A stretch of 64,000 nucleotides of DNA from Globisporangium splendens. Lineage: Eukaryota; Oomycota; Peronosporomycetes; Pythiales; Pythiaceae. The position numbers and the translations under genes are program-made. The notes under the pieces were generated by a model, which was not told the DNA's origin, did not search any database, and was given only the letters and a program-made list of their open reading frames with translations. Shown here in pieces: positions 46,401 to 58,722 of the stretch (the first letter of the stretch is position 1; every line of letters starts with the position of its first letter). The stretch is taken from assembly GCA_006386115.1 (NCBI GenBank), contig VFIW01000067.1:124001-188000 (forward strand), read 5' to 3'.

Positions 46401-49400
46401 TGATTCAATTCTCGAGAAGCTGTACTCGTTCGGCACGTTCTTTTTCATGTTTGCCGTGGACGCTGTTTGCAAAAACGACGAAGAAAAAAGTTTCGTCCAC
46501 GAAGCAAAGTTGATGAAGAAGATTCACCGGATGCAGAAGTCTGAAGAACGGTACATTGGCCAAAGCTACCTGCTGGATTTACTTCCGGAATCATTGATAA
46601 CGATCCTGGATACAGATTCAGCTGAAAGCTTTGCAGATATATACACCTGCCGGAAGAGTGATAGGCGCGTGTTATGGTCTGCGGCTATGCGACACCATTT
46701 GCAGCTGATGATTCAAGAGCACATTGAAGACTTCAGAGAGGACTTGGAGCGGGACGTTGGTGCAACGTATCACTACGTGCCGATTCCGCCTGTGACCTAC
46801 TCGGAGCTGTCCCACGACGTGTATTGCAGCGGGTACTACTTGTCAACGTTGATTGAGTCCGAGGCGGAGATTGATTCGATTGAGCAACCATTGATTCTGA
46901 TGGGTAGCATTGAGGAGAAATGGCGCTACTTAATTCGACGTCAAGCGCGAGGGCTCGACTCTCTGGATGATTCTGGTGCTTTCAAAGTGTTTTGCTGGAG
47001 TGAAGACATGGTGTACAACTTGGCTGACTTGCGTGCGCGATACCGAGAGTTGTGCACGAAACATGTGGAAGTAACGACTGTGCGCAGCGCGTTCGATACT
47101 CTAAGTGGCCGCCTCGAGAGGAAGGATGAAATGGATCTCGGACGAACAGCAGATGAAGTCATCGATTGCATTCTCAAAGCACAGCTGATGCTTCTGGGAA
47201 AGTTCAAGTTCCAGTTTTTCTCGTTCGAGTCGAAGACACTTGACTTGCTTATAAACCTGCTTGCACCTCCGCTTGACTCGGATGGCGTCCAAGTACAGAA
47301 AGACGTACCTAATTTCCAAGAGATATCAAGAAAGATTCTTCTGGAGTTGCTCTTGTCGGCGCCAAAGAACGTTGCGCTGCTTCTTAGAGTGGATGACTTC
47401 TGGGAGATCTTCCTTGATGCCATCGAGTATCATGCCTTCAGCCGGAATGTTGAAGCGAAAGAAGACATTTTCTCCATACTGCTGCTTATTCTATCATCTG
47501 ACGATGGAATAAGGTCCTTATGCGATGGCTTTGCAGGCGAGAATCAAGTTCCAGCTCCACCAGGTAGTCAGTTTGACTTTGGCACAGGAGAGGAGGATGA
47601 CGACGTTTCGACGTTTTTTACTGCAGCTGAGTATGACTCTCAAGGTGACATGACCAAGTACAAGCATGCTGAACGGATATATGTGCTAGTCGATCGATTG
47701 ATGCTATCTTTCGAGAACATCCAGCCGTGGCAGCTCCAGAAGATCTCGTTTGACATCATTTCAGCTCTGTGCCGATCTCGCGAGCTTCAGACCCAGATAG
47801 TGGAGATGACGAGAGTTTTCTGGAAAGGATTGTACCTGATGCTGACTTCTGGCGAGGATTCTAGCGCGTATCGGTACGGTGACACTGGCGTGGCTCAGCA
47901 CAAGAAAGAGCGCGAAACACTGGAGAGCGCTTTTCTCGCATTGAGAGCCATCGCGGTTGGACTAAGCGGCAACAGCCGATCGAAAGCGCTGGATGCATTG
48001 GCGAACCTGCTCCCGCTCGACTTTCTGGATTATTTGGAAAGACCAAATGGGCGAGAATTCTGCGAGATGCTGTTTTCTGAGGTCCGCGAACCAACATGCA
48101 TTTGGAACGAGAGCATGCGATTTGAGCTGATGCAGTTGATTGAAGAGTATTGCACCGACAGCAACAGTGACGAATTGTCCTTCTTGGAGAGCGCGATCAA
48201 CTACATGTACGACTGTTTGAAGGATGAACCAGTTGTTGGGGGTATCTTTTTGAGCATTCTCCTCGAAAAGGCACAGATTGATCCAGATTCGATAACTGGT
48301 GTCTATTTGGACGCGGCGTCTGCAAGATTGTTCCTGGAAGCGTTATTTATCTTCTTGAACGAGAATCGAGATCCAGCGTTGGGCTTGTACAATGACACGC
48401 AACCAGCCCTCGAGTGCTTGAGCGTTTTGGCAGATATCCCAGCGTTTACGACATCATTCGTCGAGTGCTTGGAGCAGCATGTCGATGACTTGGATCCTGT
48501 CAATGCATCCATTTCTGTTGCGACCTTGGGGCGATACCTACTGCCTTTTGATAAAGCTGCTGAGCAAAAAGGGTATTCGATTTCGTCCCGTCGCTCTCTA
48601 TCTGCGTACGGGTTTAACAAGAAAGGCAACACTGATGGACTTCCGGCCGGAATGGAAGCTGAATTTGGCAACACGGAGTATTTGATTCGTCAAGAGCTTG
48701 CGCTGCTTATCCTGAACAAGATTTGTGGGTTCCAGTGCAGCTTGGAGAAAATGCTTGTTCCGTTCTGCCAGTTTACGTGGAGTTTGCAAGTTATCACTGA
48801 CCACTTGGGCTACGACCAAGCATACTATGCTCTTTCGTGCTTGGCGGAGCTTTGTGATACCTGCCTCAGCATTGCTGAATACGTCGAGAGAAGCGGTCTG
48901 TGGGTTGAAGTACTAGGTGTTGCACTCCAGTCGAAGCAGCAAGTGCTCCACGAGAACTTTCTCCGAGCTGAAGCATTGCGAGGACCAGCGTTTGAAATAT
49001 TGTACGCATTGTTCGAGAAAGATTTCTCGCTGCGAGAGAGGATGTACAGCGGTCTCTGTCGATTCCTGCCGTACCCCGTCGTCTACCAGATCCATCTAGA
49101 CCACACGAAAGCCAGCAAGTTCTTCGATGACAACCACGAGAAAAGTGATTTGATTTGGAACTCGCACTGGCGCACTGAAGTTCGAAAGAAGCTTGATGAG
49201 ATCATTTGCAGAAATCGGGTAGAGCGCTCTCTTGTCAAGCGGGACTCCGTCATTCTGAATGACACAACTGACTTTGTGCGCTATCCTGATAATTTCGTGG
49301 CTGGATTGTACCTGGATCGATTCTTGTCGCGTCCTGATCCTGAAGCGCTGACGAACCCTGCTCACAACCTCGAGCTTCTGTTCCAGCTCTGGCGTACTCA

Positions 49401-50745
49401 GTGGGATACGCTCGTTGACTTTGACGCTCAGAAGTTGCCAGAGGATCTCAAGGCAACTGTCGACGAAGTGGAGAAATTGACGACGGCAATCACGTACATC
49501 TTGCGAGCTCCACTCAATATCGATGAGGGCATCGCAAACAGCCAGATACCAGACCAAATTGTGAAGCTGGTGCGCCACTGCAACAAGTACTTGGTGACCA
49601 GCTTCCCGTATCGTTGCGTGCTTCGTCTCGCGCGTCAACTGCTTCAATTCCCAGAAATGGTGTCTCGTGAATTCCTGGAATTGCTCATTTGCCGAATTAC
49701 CCTCCAGCATTCTGATATTCCTGCGCTTTTGAAACTAGTACGTCGAGTCTTAGAAGCTCGAAATGCACCACCAGCAGACGGCGCAACAAAATCGGAGCCT
49801 GACTACCTGCTTCGCGATTTGAGGTACTACGCGGAAATGGTCAAGTTCTTGGAAACTCTTGTGGAAGACAAGCAAGTTACGGATGCTGCCGTCGTGAGCA
49901 ATGCAAACCGTGTGCTTCGCATAGTGAAAACAGAGCGATCCCGAGATGAAAGCTTTATTGCTTCCACCTTCATGGAGAGAAAGAGCGCTCGGTGGTTGAA
50001 CGCCACTTTGTCGGAGAAAAAGCCGTCCAAGAAGATTCCAGACAGCGACAATCGAAGCTTTGCTAACAGCATGTATGGCACTCAAAATGGGGACGAGTAC
50101 TACCACCAGATCCCTGTGAGTACGCAAAGCTTTGATGTTGATGGTGAGCGAGATGACATAAACACCTTTGTCGGCACGTTTGTCGTTGATGAAGAGCGCG
50201 AGGAAGAAAGCCGACGCATTCAAGCCCCACCCAAGAGTATCAATTTTGATGGTGAGAAAGTCGAAGTCGTGGACGCGTTTGGACCTCGAAGCTTCCGGTT
50301 CAAAGGCAACGAGTCCAATCCTTCACCGCTGCCATCTCCAAGACTACTTCGAACGTCAACACTTCGTGCAAAGTACGAACCTGAAGAGACCAATTACCAT
50401 GCGGGGAAAGCAATGGAATATGGTATTGATATCGACGAAATCCGTGCTCATCGCGATAGCATGCCCGATATGCGCGTGATCGAAGGTCTGCCTCCGCCAT
50501 CGAGCAGGGCGTATCAACCAGGCATACAGAACGGAGACAATGTTCCAATGAGCAGCGTTGGTACCCCGAGTGAGTACAACTCGGAGCGTCGCTATTCGCT
50601 GCTGGACTCGTGGAAGGCTCCAAGCACGGATCGATCCACCAACTCGGCACTCAGCGCTCTAACGATCTCGAAACGCGGACGACGCGCGACAGCGCTTTAC
50701 AGTCGCATCAAGTCGCAGAAACCCAAGCGATGGTTCAATTCATAA
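40470..50745 (+). CDS. RME-8 / DNAJC13 / GRV2-like endosomal protein with degenerate J domain
   Basis: Five exons (40470-40679, 40788-42017, 42082-42273, 42336-43940, 44017-50745) are all in phase 0 and give 3,321 residues, longer than animal DNAJC13 (about 2,240). The N-terminus is the PH-like start of the family (CFGEYGFCTYDLDN...TNTWPYEDV). Four IWN-type repeats are visible: LIWNAEARAEL, VLWSAAMRHHL, CIWNESMRFEL, LIWNSHWRTEV, near residues 1,418, 1,964, 2,441 and 2,791. A GYF-like domain lies at ~1,720-1,810. The J-like region (~2,067-2,120) keeps the helix II/III layout (LRARYRELCTKH) but the HPD tripeptide reads HVE. The family acts on early endosomes in cargo sorting with Hsc70 and retromer. 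The Ser-rich C-terminal tail is an extension. Confidence 0.88.
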
Positions 50746-50986
50746 TTGGATAATTGGAATGCACATGACAATGCACAATTGAATACATAATTGCACCAAC
50801 AGTGCGAACTTACGAAGCAGCATGCGAACCTACCTGGTTCATCCGATCGTACGAACTTAACGAGCTGCTTCAAGTTGAAGTTGTGACCATCACTCTTCCC
50901 CTCCTACGACTTGCAGTCTGCACTGGGTGGCGCACCCGCACTCTCAAATTTGCGCCAACACCAAGCAACCGAAGGGTGAGAAGACG

Positions 50987-53900
50987 ATGGGCCACGGCGC
51001 AGAGGAAGACGCAGCGATGTGTGACGTGTTCCCCGCGCACATGCTGCCGTGTTTCAAGTTCCAGCGCATGAACAAGATGCAGCAGCAGGTGCTGCCAGCC
51101 GCGTTCACGTCGGAAGAAAACCTCGTCGTTTGTGCCCCGACAGGTACGCTCGTTCAAGCCTAACGTGATTGGGTTGACGACGCAGTCACTGACTATGCAT
51201 TCAACCTTGCTGCAATGCAGGATCAGGAAAGACGACAGTTTTTGAAGCTGCGTTCTTACAGAACCTTGAGAAGCGTCAAGCCATGAGATCAAAAGCACTG
51301 TATATTGCACCGACGAAGGCTCTCCTGAATGAAAGGTTCGACCTGGTAGCTCTATTCCTCTGAAAGATTGAAGTCGATTGCATTGATGCGATTTTGTATC
51401 GAATGTGAATGCTCTGTAGGCTCAATGACTGGAAAGCACGCTTTGGAGAAAACAGTCTTCAAATAAGCTTCATTGATCTCTCTGCGAGTTCCAGGTCAGC
51501 ACTCGACCAAGAGGAGCTAGACAAATCGGATGTATTTCTGAGTACTCCTGAAAAGGTCCGTAAGATGGATATGTCCGCCATAGCTCAATGTATAACAAAC
51601 TGACACCAATATGCAGTGGGATGCTATGACGAGAAATCCTTCCGCTAATCAAGTAAGTAAACTTCATCACGACGACGGTGTGTGCGATCTATTGTCTCAA
51701 CTGCTGCGATGTATCTTGGTGTTGCAGAGTGTGGCAGCCAATATTGACCTACTGCTCATTGATGAGATTCACCAAATTGGAGATGGGTCACGTGGCGCAG
51801 TGCTAGAAAGCGTGATATGCCGAATGATGAACTTGTCGAGACTCGCCAAAACTCAAAGACGGCGTCTCCCAGTTGAAAATCTGTACGTACTTCAGATTGT
51901 GAGCGCAGTACTACTGAGCGGATACTTCACATATCATTTCGAGGGCAGACGGATGGTTGCATTGTCGGCGACTTTTTCAAATATTGAAGATGTGGCAAAA
52001 TGGGTGAAATGCTCGAGTCAAATGCTTTTCCAGGTAAGATGGACGGATTCCGGGCAAAACTTGACACTGTGCTTACATAAAGCTAACGACCATCCACAAT
52101 TCAGTTTGGCAACGAATATCGCCCTGGTGTGTTACTTTTTTTTGCCTTTGTTTGTATAGTTTCTCTAGACTCATCGAGCGCATACACAATCGCGGTATTA
52201 GTTCCGCTGACACACCATGTCATCGGCTATGACAATGCGGTGAACCCTTTTTTATTTGAAAGGTACGGATTTGTCTTGTTCTAGTGCTGCTGTGGACACT
52301 GGACAATATCTAACACTGCGCAACCTAGAAATCTGGACAGTCACGTGCACCCAATCGTTCAGAAATACTCAAGCGGCAAGCCGACTTTGGTATTCTGCAA
52401 CTCTAGGAGATCTGCAGTGCGGCTTGCCGAGTATGATGCACATTTCCCTGAAGCATGTGGTGAAATCAAAACGCAACACTAATTATGCCATGCTAGACTT
52501 CTTTCCACGTACACTCGGAGCAAATTTCCCATCATCAATACGCCAAAACGGCAGGTAAGAGACTATGCACACACGCCAGTCCTTCAGTCGACTAAAATGC
52601 ATCCATTCTGCAAAAGGCACTGCTCGAAGAAGCGGGAAAGGTACGCGGTCTTGCTTTGCAGTCCAATTGATATTGTGCTAACAACGCTATAGGTCTCGAA
52701 TAGCAAGCAGTGGTTATCTTGCCTGCGTCGGGGAGTTGGATATCACCATGCAGCAATGTCAGAGAACGAAAGGTATTATCGGGCAGATGTCGGTATCGTG
52801 GTCTCGTTGTAGTCGACTTAATGCAAACGAGAATAATAGGCTCTTCACTGAAAAGGTTTTTCGAGAAGAACGGCTGCCTATATTGTGGTAAGGCTTTGCA
52901 TGCAGCAGCATTGCATTGAAAACGATTCTAACGAGAAACTGCCTTGCAGCTGCACCAGTTCACTTGCTGTGGGAGTCAACTTGGTAGGTTACCTTGTGTT
53001 CTCAGTTCATTTGGCTTCGTAACTGAACTTGGAATCTGTAGCCAGCACGCTTAGTCATCATAAAGTCAACGCAGATCTATCAAGGAGAGAGAGGTTACGA
53101 AGAAATCCACCCCAGTAGCATACTTCAGATGACGGGAAGAGCAGGGCGACCTGGATTCGATAGGTACGGGATTTCTTCTCCGTTAGTGCTGGCATGAACT
53201 GACTAAGCACACGTATCGGTAGCTGCGGGGTTGCTGTGATAATGACAGAAAGGAAAATGGCTGAAGAGTATGGGGAGCTTTGCGGGTCAGTAGTATGTTC
53301 GAAACAGTAATGAAAAACGACACATGACCATATTTGAATGGGATGTTCCACATACAGCAATCCGACCAAGCTCTGCGTCCAGAGTTCCTTGGAAAAGTAT
53401 CTGCATGAGAGCTTGAATTGCGAGGTTGTTCTACGCAGAGGTATGGACTTGAGCACACACGTGTTGGACTGGTTGTCGTCATAACGATTTTTTCCTTGTC
53501 AGTCACTAGGGAGACGGAAGCCAGACAATGGGCAGAGGTAAACACAAAACATGCAATTTATCCATCATAGGCTAACAACAGATTTTGTTTGTTTAGAGTA
53601 CGTTTCTCGCAACACAGCTTAACAAGACCAATGCATCGGATGAGCTCGGGAGAGCTGTCGGAACCTCGCTGAAACATCTTCAAGACACAGGGATGGTGGT
53701 CACCTCGACTGAAAGATCAGGGACACTAAATCCGACAGTATTGGGTATTTTGATGAGCATCCATTGCTTGACTTTAGATACTGCGATCAGAGTGTCCCAG
53801 TTGGCTCAAAGCACATCAAGCGTAACCCATCTTTTGCGTATGCTCGCGCAATGCAAAGAAGTCCAGCATCCATTGAGGAGAAACGAAAAGAGCATTCTGA

Positions 53901-55877
53901 ACCAAATCAACGGCGGAAAAGTTCGATTTAAAGTCAAGGGTATCGCGGTTAAGAACGTTGCAAACTCCAAAGAAATGAAAAGCAACATTCTCATCCAAGC
54001 TGGAATTGGCAGAATCCCAATACAGGACGACTCGCTGTGCGCCGAGATGGTGGAATCGATGGAAGCCTCCGAGCGAATTTTACGAGGTAACTTGCTCATA
54101 CAATACTATGGAGTGCACAACTTCTGACTTTTACATCCATCAGCCGCAGTGGAGTTTCTCACTCATCAAAACCGCGGAGAAGCACTCAGCATCACCTACA
54201 GTTTGTGGCGTAGCATAAAATTGCGTTCATGGAGTGAAAGCATCGGAGCAACATTTCTACAGCAAATTCATGGGATTGGCGCAAAAGAAGCGAGAGCACT
54301 TGAGTGCATGGGTATTCAAACAATTGACCAGCTCGCAAAAGCTGATCCGAGCGACATGAACCGATACATCTCCCGAGATCGCGAGTTCTGCTCAAGCTTG
54401 ATACAAGAAGCTGGAAGCGTCATAGAATTTGATTCTTCGATGGCAATTTCGAGCGATAAGTTGCGCATCACAGTAAACAAAAAATGCGGCGAACGGGATA
54501 CTCCTCTGGTGTCTTCGAAGCAATCGTGCACTGTGATCGTATGGTGCAGAGAGAGACTGCTTCTTTGCCGCGATGGTATTGACGAACCGTCGTCGTTTAC
54601 CATCGAACTCCCCAGTGAGCTAAGACGGAATAACTCGAGAGTATTTGCCCGTGTATTTCATGAGCAGTACGTCGGAATGGATCAACGTTTGGAGCTCAAC
54701 TTGAATGAGAACGAGCAACCTCAAGATCCCTGCGCGAATCAAAGACAGAACTCTGCCGAAGAACAGGGTTGCAAGGAGACGAGTGAAACGACAGAGAGCA
54801 CCAATTCTGAAGCCGCAGATAGTGTTGAAAATGGTGACAGCCATATCTTATCCAAGATCAAGGCACTCGAAAGGCATCAGACAAAAGCGAAGCAACAGAG
54901 TCTCTTTCGCTTCTTGACGCCTAAGCCAAGAGTGGAGCCCCACATATCAGCACTCGTTGAAGAACCCGAGTGTATTGATATCACTCCACCGACGCTTAGT
55001 GCAAGGGCATATCGGCTGAACCAGATCAGCCAGTTATCTGAAGTTCACGACCTTGGGATGCAATCAGCAAACTGTGTCGGTCGCATGGAGATAAAGCCGA
55101 CAATTGACGAGAATTACCTTCCAAAGATCTCACGAAGCACAGTCTGCACGAGTCCGCCTCGCGACCGTAGGAACAAGATCGATCGTACAAAGACCACACT
55201 CGCAGAAATTAAGTTGCCTGGTGTAGAGCGTGGCGCAAACAAGAAGAAACGCAGACCCACTGAGAACATTTTCGCGCACTTTCGCTTCAAAAAGAGATCT
55301 GACGCCGAACGAGAGCAAGCCTCTACGAACAAGAAAAGGAAGGGCAAAGCCATCGCAATCGGGGACAAGCAAGATTCTCGTCATTTAAGGACAAAGGGAG
55401 GGTCATATGAGTCATTACCGAAGCCAGGAAGCTGCGAAATTTATGCGACTGCAAGAAATGACCCCACGAACGCCAGCAGCTCACGATCAGTCTATCCTGA
55501 CAATATGTCTTCAAGTACTACCTACGAGCAGCCAGATTCGGTTGAGTCCCTGCCCTTTTTCAAAGCGTACATGCGAGAAAAGGTAAGCGCTACCGTGCTT
55601 GGTCAAAATATTACGTTCTGAGGGTTCACGCATCATCAATTTACCACCACAGCTCGAGTCGGTCAACGACAGCAAAATGCTTGCGCCTCGTTCGACAGTC
55701 GATGAAAACCTGATGCGCCGATGCGTTCAACGAGCTGAAGTTGCTTCTGGCGGGGTGCCAAAAGCAACACTCCTCGCAAGTCTGGAGTCAGATGAAGCGT
55801 TTGGGTCGAGTGGAGCAATCCACGCTATTCCGAATCACAGCACGACCAGCAATCCGTTCAACTCGATTTTTTTCTAG
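50987..55877 (+). CDS. HFM1: Meiotic DNA helicase HFM1 / MER3
   Basis: Many short exons, the first being 50987-51143, 51221-51335, 51420-51555, 51617-51652, 51728-51882, 51949-52033, 52105-52126, 52202-52262 and 52329 onward, with the last two ending at 55582 and spanning 55653-55877. Ski2-like helicase motifs: Walker A APTGSGKTT (split by intron 1), IAPTKALLNER, FLSTPEKWDAMTR, LLIDEIHQIG (DEIH), ALSATF, HHVIGYDN, GKPTLVFCNSRR, LAVGVNLPARLVI and QMTGRAGRPGFD. A Sec63-type module follows (LIQAGIGRIPIQD, IHGIGAKEARALE). HFM1/MER3 unwinds recombination intermediates for crossovers. The exons between about 52460 and 52860 were not resolved exactly. The Ser/Lys-rich tail contains QQSLFRFLTP near 54896-54925. 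The start could also be the ATG at 50927. Confidence 0.88.
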
Positions 55878-56091
55878 CTGGAGGCAGAGCGAGCGTTTAT
55901 TTGCTGGAAACACCAAGCTAAACACGAAAATGCATTTTCACTAGGAACACTGGAAAAGGGTTGGCACCGATGGCTCGCTACGCGTCGTTTCATCTGTCGT
56001 GAAAGGTCGCGCTGAATGGTGAACGCCTGGCGCCTTGTACGCAACGCTTGAGGCACAAAACGAGAGTCGCAGCGAGACGGATCGATAGACG

Positions 56092-57609
56092 ATGCTGGTC
56101 TGTGTGGCTGTCCTTCTCCTCATCTCGCTGCTCTTGGGGAAGACTTCAGCGAGGCCGCTTGGAAGGAACCAGTATGCCGCGGCGAGCGCACTTGTCTTCA
56201 ATGAAGAATCCACTCCATCCTCGAGCTCGCTTTGCGGGGAGCAACTCGTAAAGGAGACAGGCTCTCTCAATGGTTTGTACTACATTTTCTACGAGACCTC
56301 CAGTTCGACTGCCTCAAGCGGCATCCCAGTCATTCTCTGGCTCTCCGGCGGTCCCAGGTGCTCAGGGCTTGTCGGGGATCTGTTCGAACTGGGACCCTGC
56401 GTGTTTGACGACGAGACCGGTGGGGTCGCGTACAACCCGCATTCGTGGACCTCGCTGGCGCACGTGATCTTCATTGATCAGCCAAGAGGAACAGGGTTCA
56501 GTGATCCAGACACCGACAATTTCTGGACCCACCAGGACTCGTCGCAGGATATGGTGGGCTTCTTGAAGCAGTTCTTCTCAAAACACTCCGAGCTCGCATC
56601 TCATGATTTCTATATTTTCGGGGAGAGCTACGGCGGCCATTTTGTGCCCGACTTGGCGCAGTATTTGCTCAAATCGGACGCAGAGCGCTGGACGCCGCAG
56701 CTCAAAGGAATTGGCATTGGCAATGGTCTGGCGTCACCCAAGACGCTCATCGACTCGTTCGTTCAGTTTGCAGAGACCAACGCGTACAGCAAAGACCTCC
56801 TTGGTGCGAATAAAGACGAACTGTTGCGCTTCGCTTCGCTATTCGCAGACGCATTGACCCAGCGCGATAGGACGATCACCGACCAAGGGGAGCGCCGATC
56901 GCTTCGAGCCAATTCGGCAGCGCAATTCTGCAATGACGCCGTCAGCTGGTACGAGGAATTCAATAGTCTGTCGATTCGCAGCGTGTATTCTGGCGGTTGG
57001 AACGGATGCGACATGCGTCGCAAATGCCATCTCGACGACCGCATCGGGCTCTGCTACCGTTTCTCGCGCTTTGAAGATTTCGTGAACCAGGACGCAGTTC
57101 TCGAATGCTTCGGCGTGCCAACGCAAAGATGGACCTTGTACACCATGCAAATGTCCCAGTGGTTGAGCAAGTGGGACGTCCTGGAAGAAAGCGAAAATGG
57201 CGTCGCGTACCTCCTTGATCGCGGGGTGCGTGTGCTGGTGTATGGAGGTGACGCAGACACTGTGGTGAACTGGAAGTCGCAGGACAAGTGGACCCGCCAA
57301 CTCGAGTGGAGCCATCACGACGCTTTCTCGACGGCGCCGATGAATCAATTCAGCTGGAACGGGGAGAGCGTGGGCGAGATACGAACAGCTCATGGGCTCA
57401 GCTTCATGAAGGTCTATCACGTTGGCCATGTCCGTGGACCCTTCATTTGGTGATACTCTCTCATTGAGTGCTCTCTATGTATCTCATTATCTCTCTTCTC
57501 TCTCTCTCTGTGATTGACGTAGATGGTGCCACGCGATCAGCCGCAAGTAGCCCACGAGATGGTGCGAAGCTTCTTGTACGACGACGCAGCGACTGGAATC
57601 TTCAGCTAG
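56092..57609 (+). CDS. Secreted serine carboxypeptidase (S10)
   Basis: Two exons, 56092-57429 and 57523-57609, giving 474 residues. The signal peptide is MLVCVAVLLLISLLLGKTSA. Catalytic Ser is in GESYGG, Asp in VYGGDADTVVNW, and the His box is split by the intron: VYHVGH, then MVPRDQPQVAHEMV. Without the intron the frame would end at VGHVRGPFIW, so the second exon restores the normal GHMVP end. The donor reads CAT|GTCCGT, which is weak. The family's oxyanion box GGPGCSS reads GGPRCSG, a Gly to Arg change at a usually fixed place. It would trim C-terminal residues in vacuole or outside the cell. Confidence 0.88.
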
Positions 57610-57751
57610 AAAATACAACGAAAGATCCATCCAACAAGACGCGCTCATGCTTCTTTGCAATATGCAACATGTATAAGTTAATTATCGGCAAAGGAGTAGC
57701 AGAGTTCAAGGAACCAAAAGGGTCGTGCAAAACAGTAATCTACATGCTCGA

Positions 57752-58476
57752 CTACGCGGCGTCGTTGCAGGAAACGCAGAACACACGGTCGAATTGCTGG
57801 TCGCAGCTGCTCATAGCGCAAAGTAATAATCACAAAGGAAGCAGTTGGGTTAATGACGTGCTGACAAAGCCTTGCAAAATCTACCCATGGAAAGAGCGGA
57901 CAGTGTACGACGTACTTGAGTGTTGTGCAGAGCGAGCAGAACTGGCTGCTGCATCCCTCGCACTCGCGACTGCAGCATCCCCCCATGAGCTTCTCGCAGT
58001 ACGCGCATTGGCTCAATTGACGAGGAGCAGCCTGTTCGCTGCGCTTCCCGCTCTCGCAGACAGAGCAGCAGGGAGCACTGCTCGTACGCAGCATCGCCAT
58101 GGCTTGCATCTGCGCGCTGTGCTTCCTCATTCGCGCATTCGTGGCCGCCGCCGACATCATGCGGCTCATTGCATCTGCATGTGCAAAAGAGTCAAAAATC
58201 CAGTCAATTTCGGCGCATGAGAACAAGCAGTAACACGGAAGCAATCAGCGCACCAATCGGGACCGAGCGGTCTCGCATTCGCTTCATAACCACTGGCTTC
58301 CCGCGTGGGAACCCACTCGGCGCCTGAGAGTGCTGCTTCCAGGGCGAAATGGACACGAACGCCGGAGAAGAGAGATGCGCGTGGGAGGACGGGTGCACGG
58401 GCGAGAACGTGCCCGCGTGGCTCTGCGCCTCAGGCGCGCCGTAGTAACTCGCTTCAGCCTCACGTCCGCGCTTCAT
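57752..58476 (-). CDS. SIVA-like Cys-rich protein
   Basis: Three exons (58476-58254, 58174-57916, 57806-57752) join in phase to 178 residues. The N-terminus is Arg/Ser/His/Pro-rich and disordered. The C-terminal third is dense in Cys: CCSVCES, CAYCEKLMGGCCSRECEGC, FCSLCTTLNCDQQFDRVFC, ending VSCNDAA. This CxxC ladder and the CSLCxTL...DRVFC end resemble the zinc-binding C-terminus of SIVA proteins (apoptosis regulators in animals). The animal role cannot be carried over. Stop is 143 bp from the convergent carboxypeptidase stop. Another zinc-ribbon family is possible. Confidence 0.65.
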
Positions 58477-58722
58477 CTCGTCTATCGGCTCAGTGTCGAA
58501 TTGTTAATTGGCGATTGGCGCGCTCGGCGCTAGGAGCGTGCAAGAAATGGCGCGAGACAAGTAAACTACAGCAGACATATGTAAACTACACGAGGGAGTG
58601 GAATTGATTCCAAAACAGTGCCACATCCGATTTAGCACGGAAAGTATTGGTTTATTACGGAAATGTATGCAGGAAAATCAGTCTAAAAATGTTGCTGGTA
58701 GCCGATCAGAGGATGCGCGAAC

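Noticed and set aside
57468..58220. 250-codon plus-strand frame downstream of the carboxypeptidase
   Set aside because: Its first part holds the carboxypeptidase intron and the rest is antisense to the SIVA-like gene.
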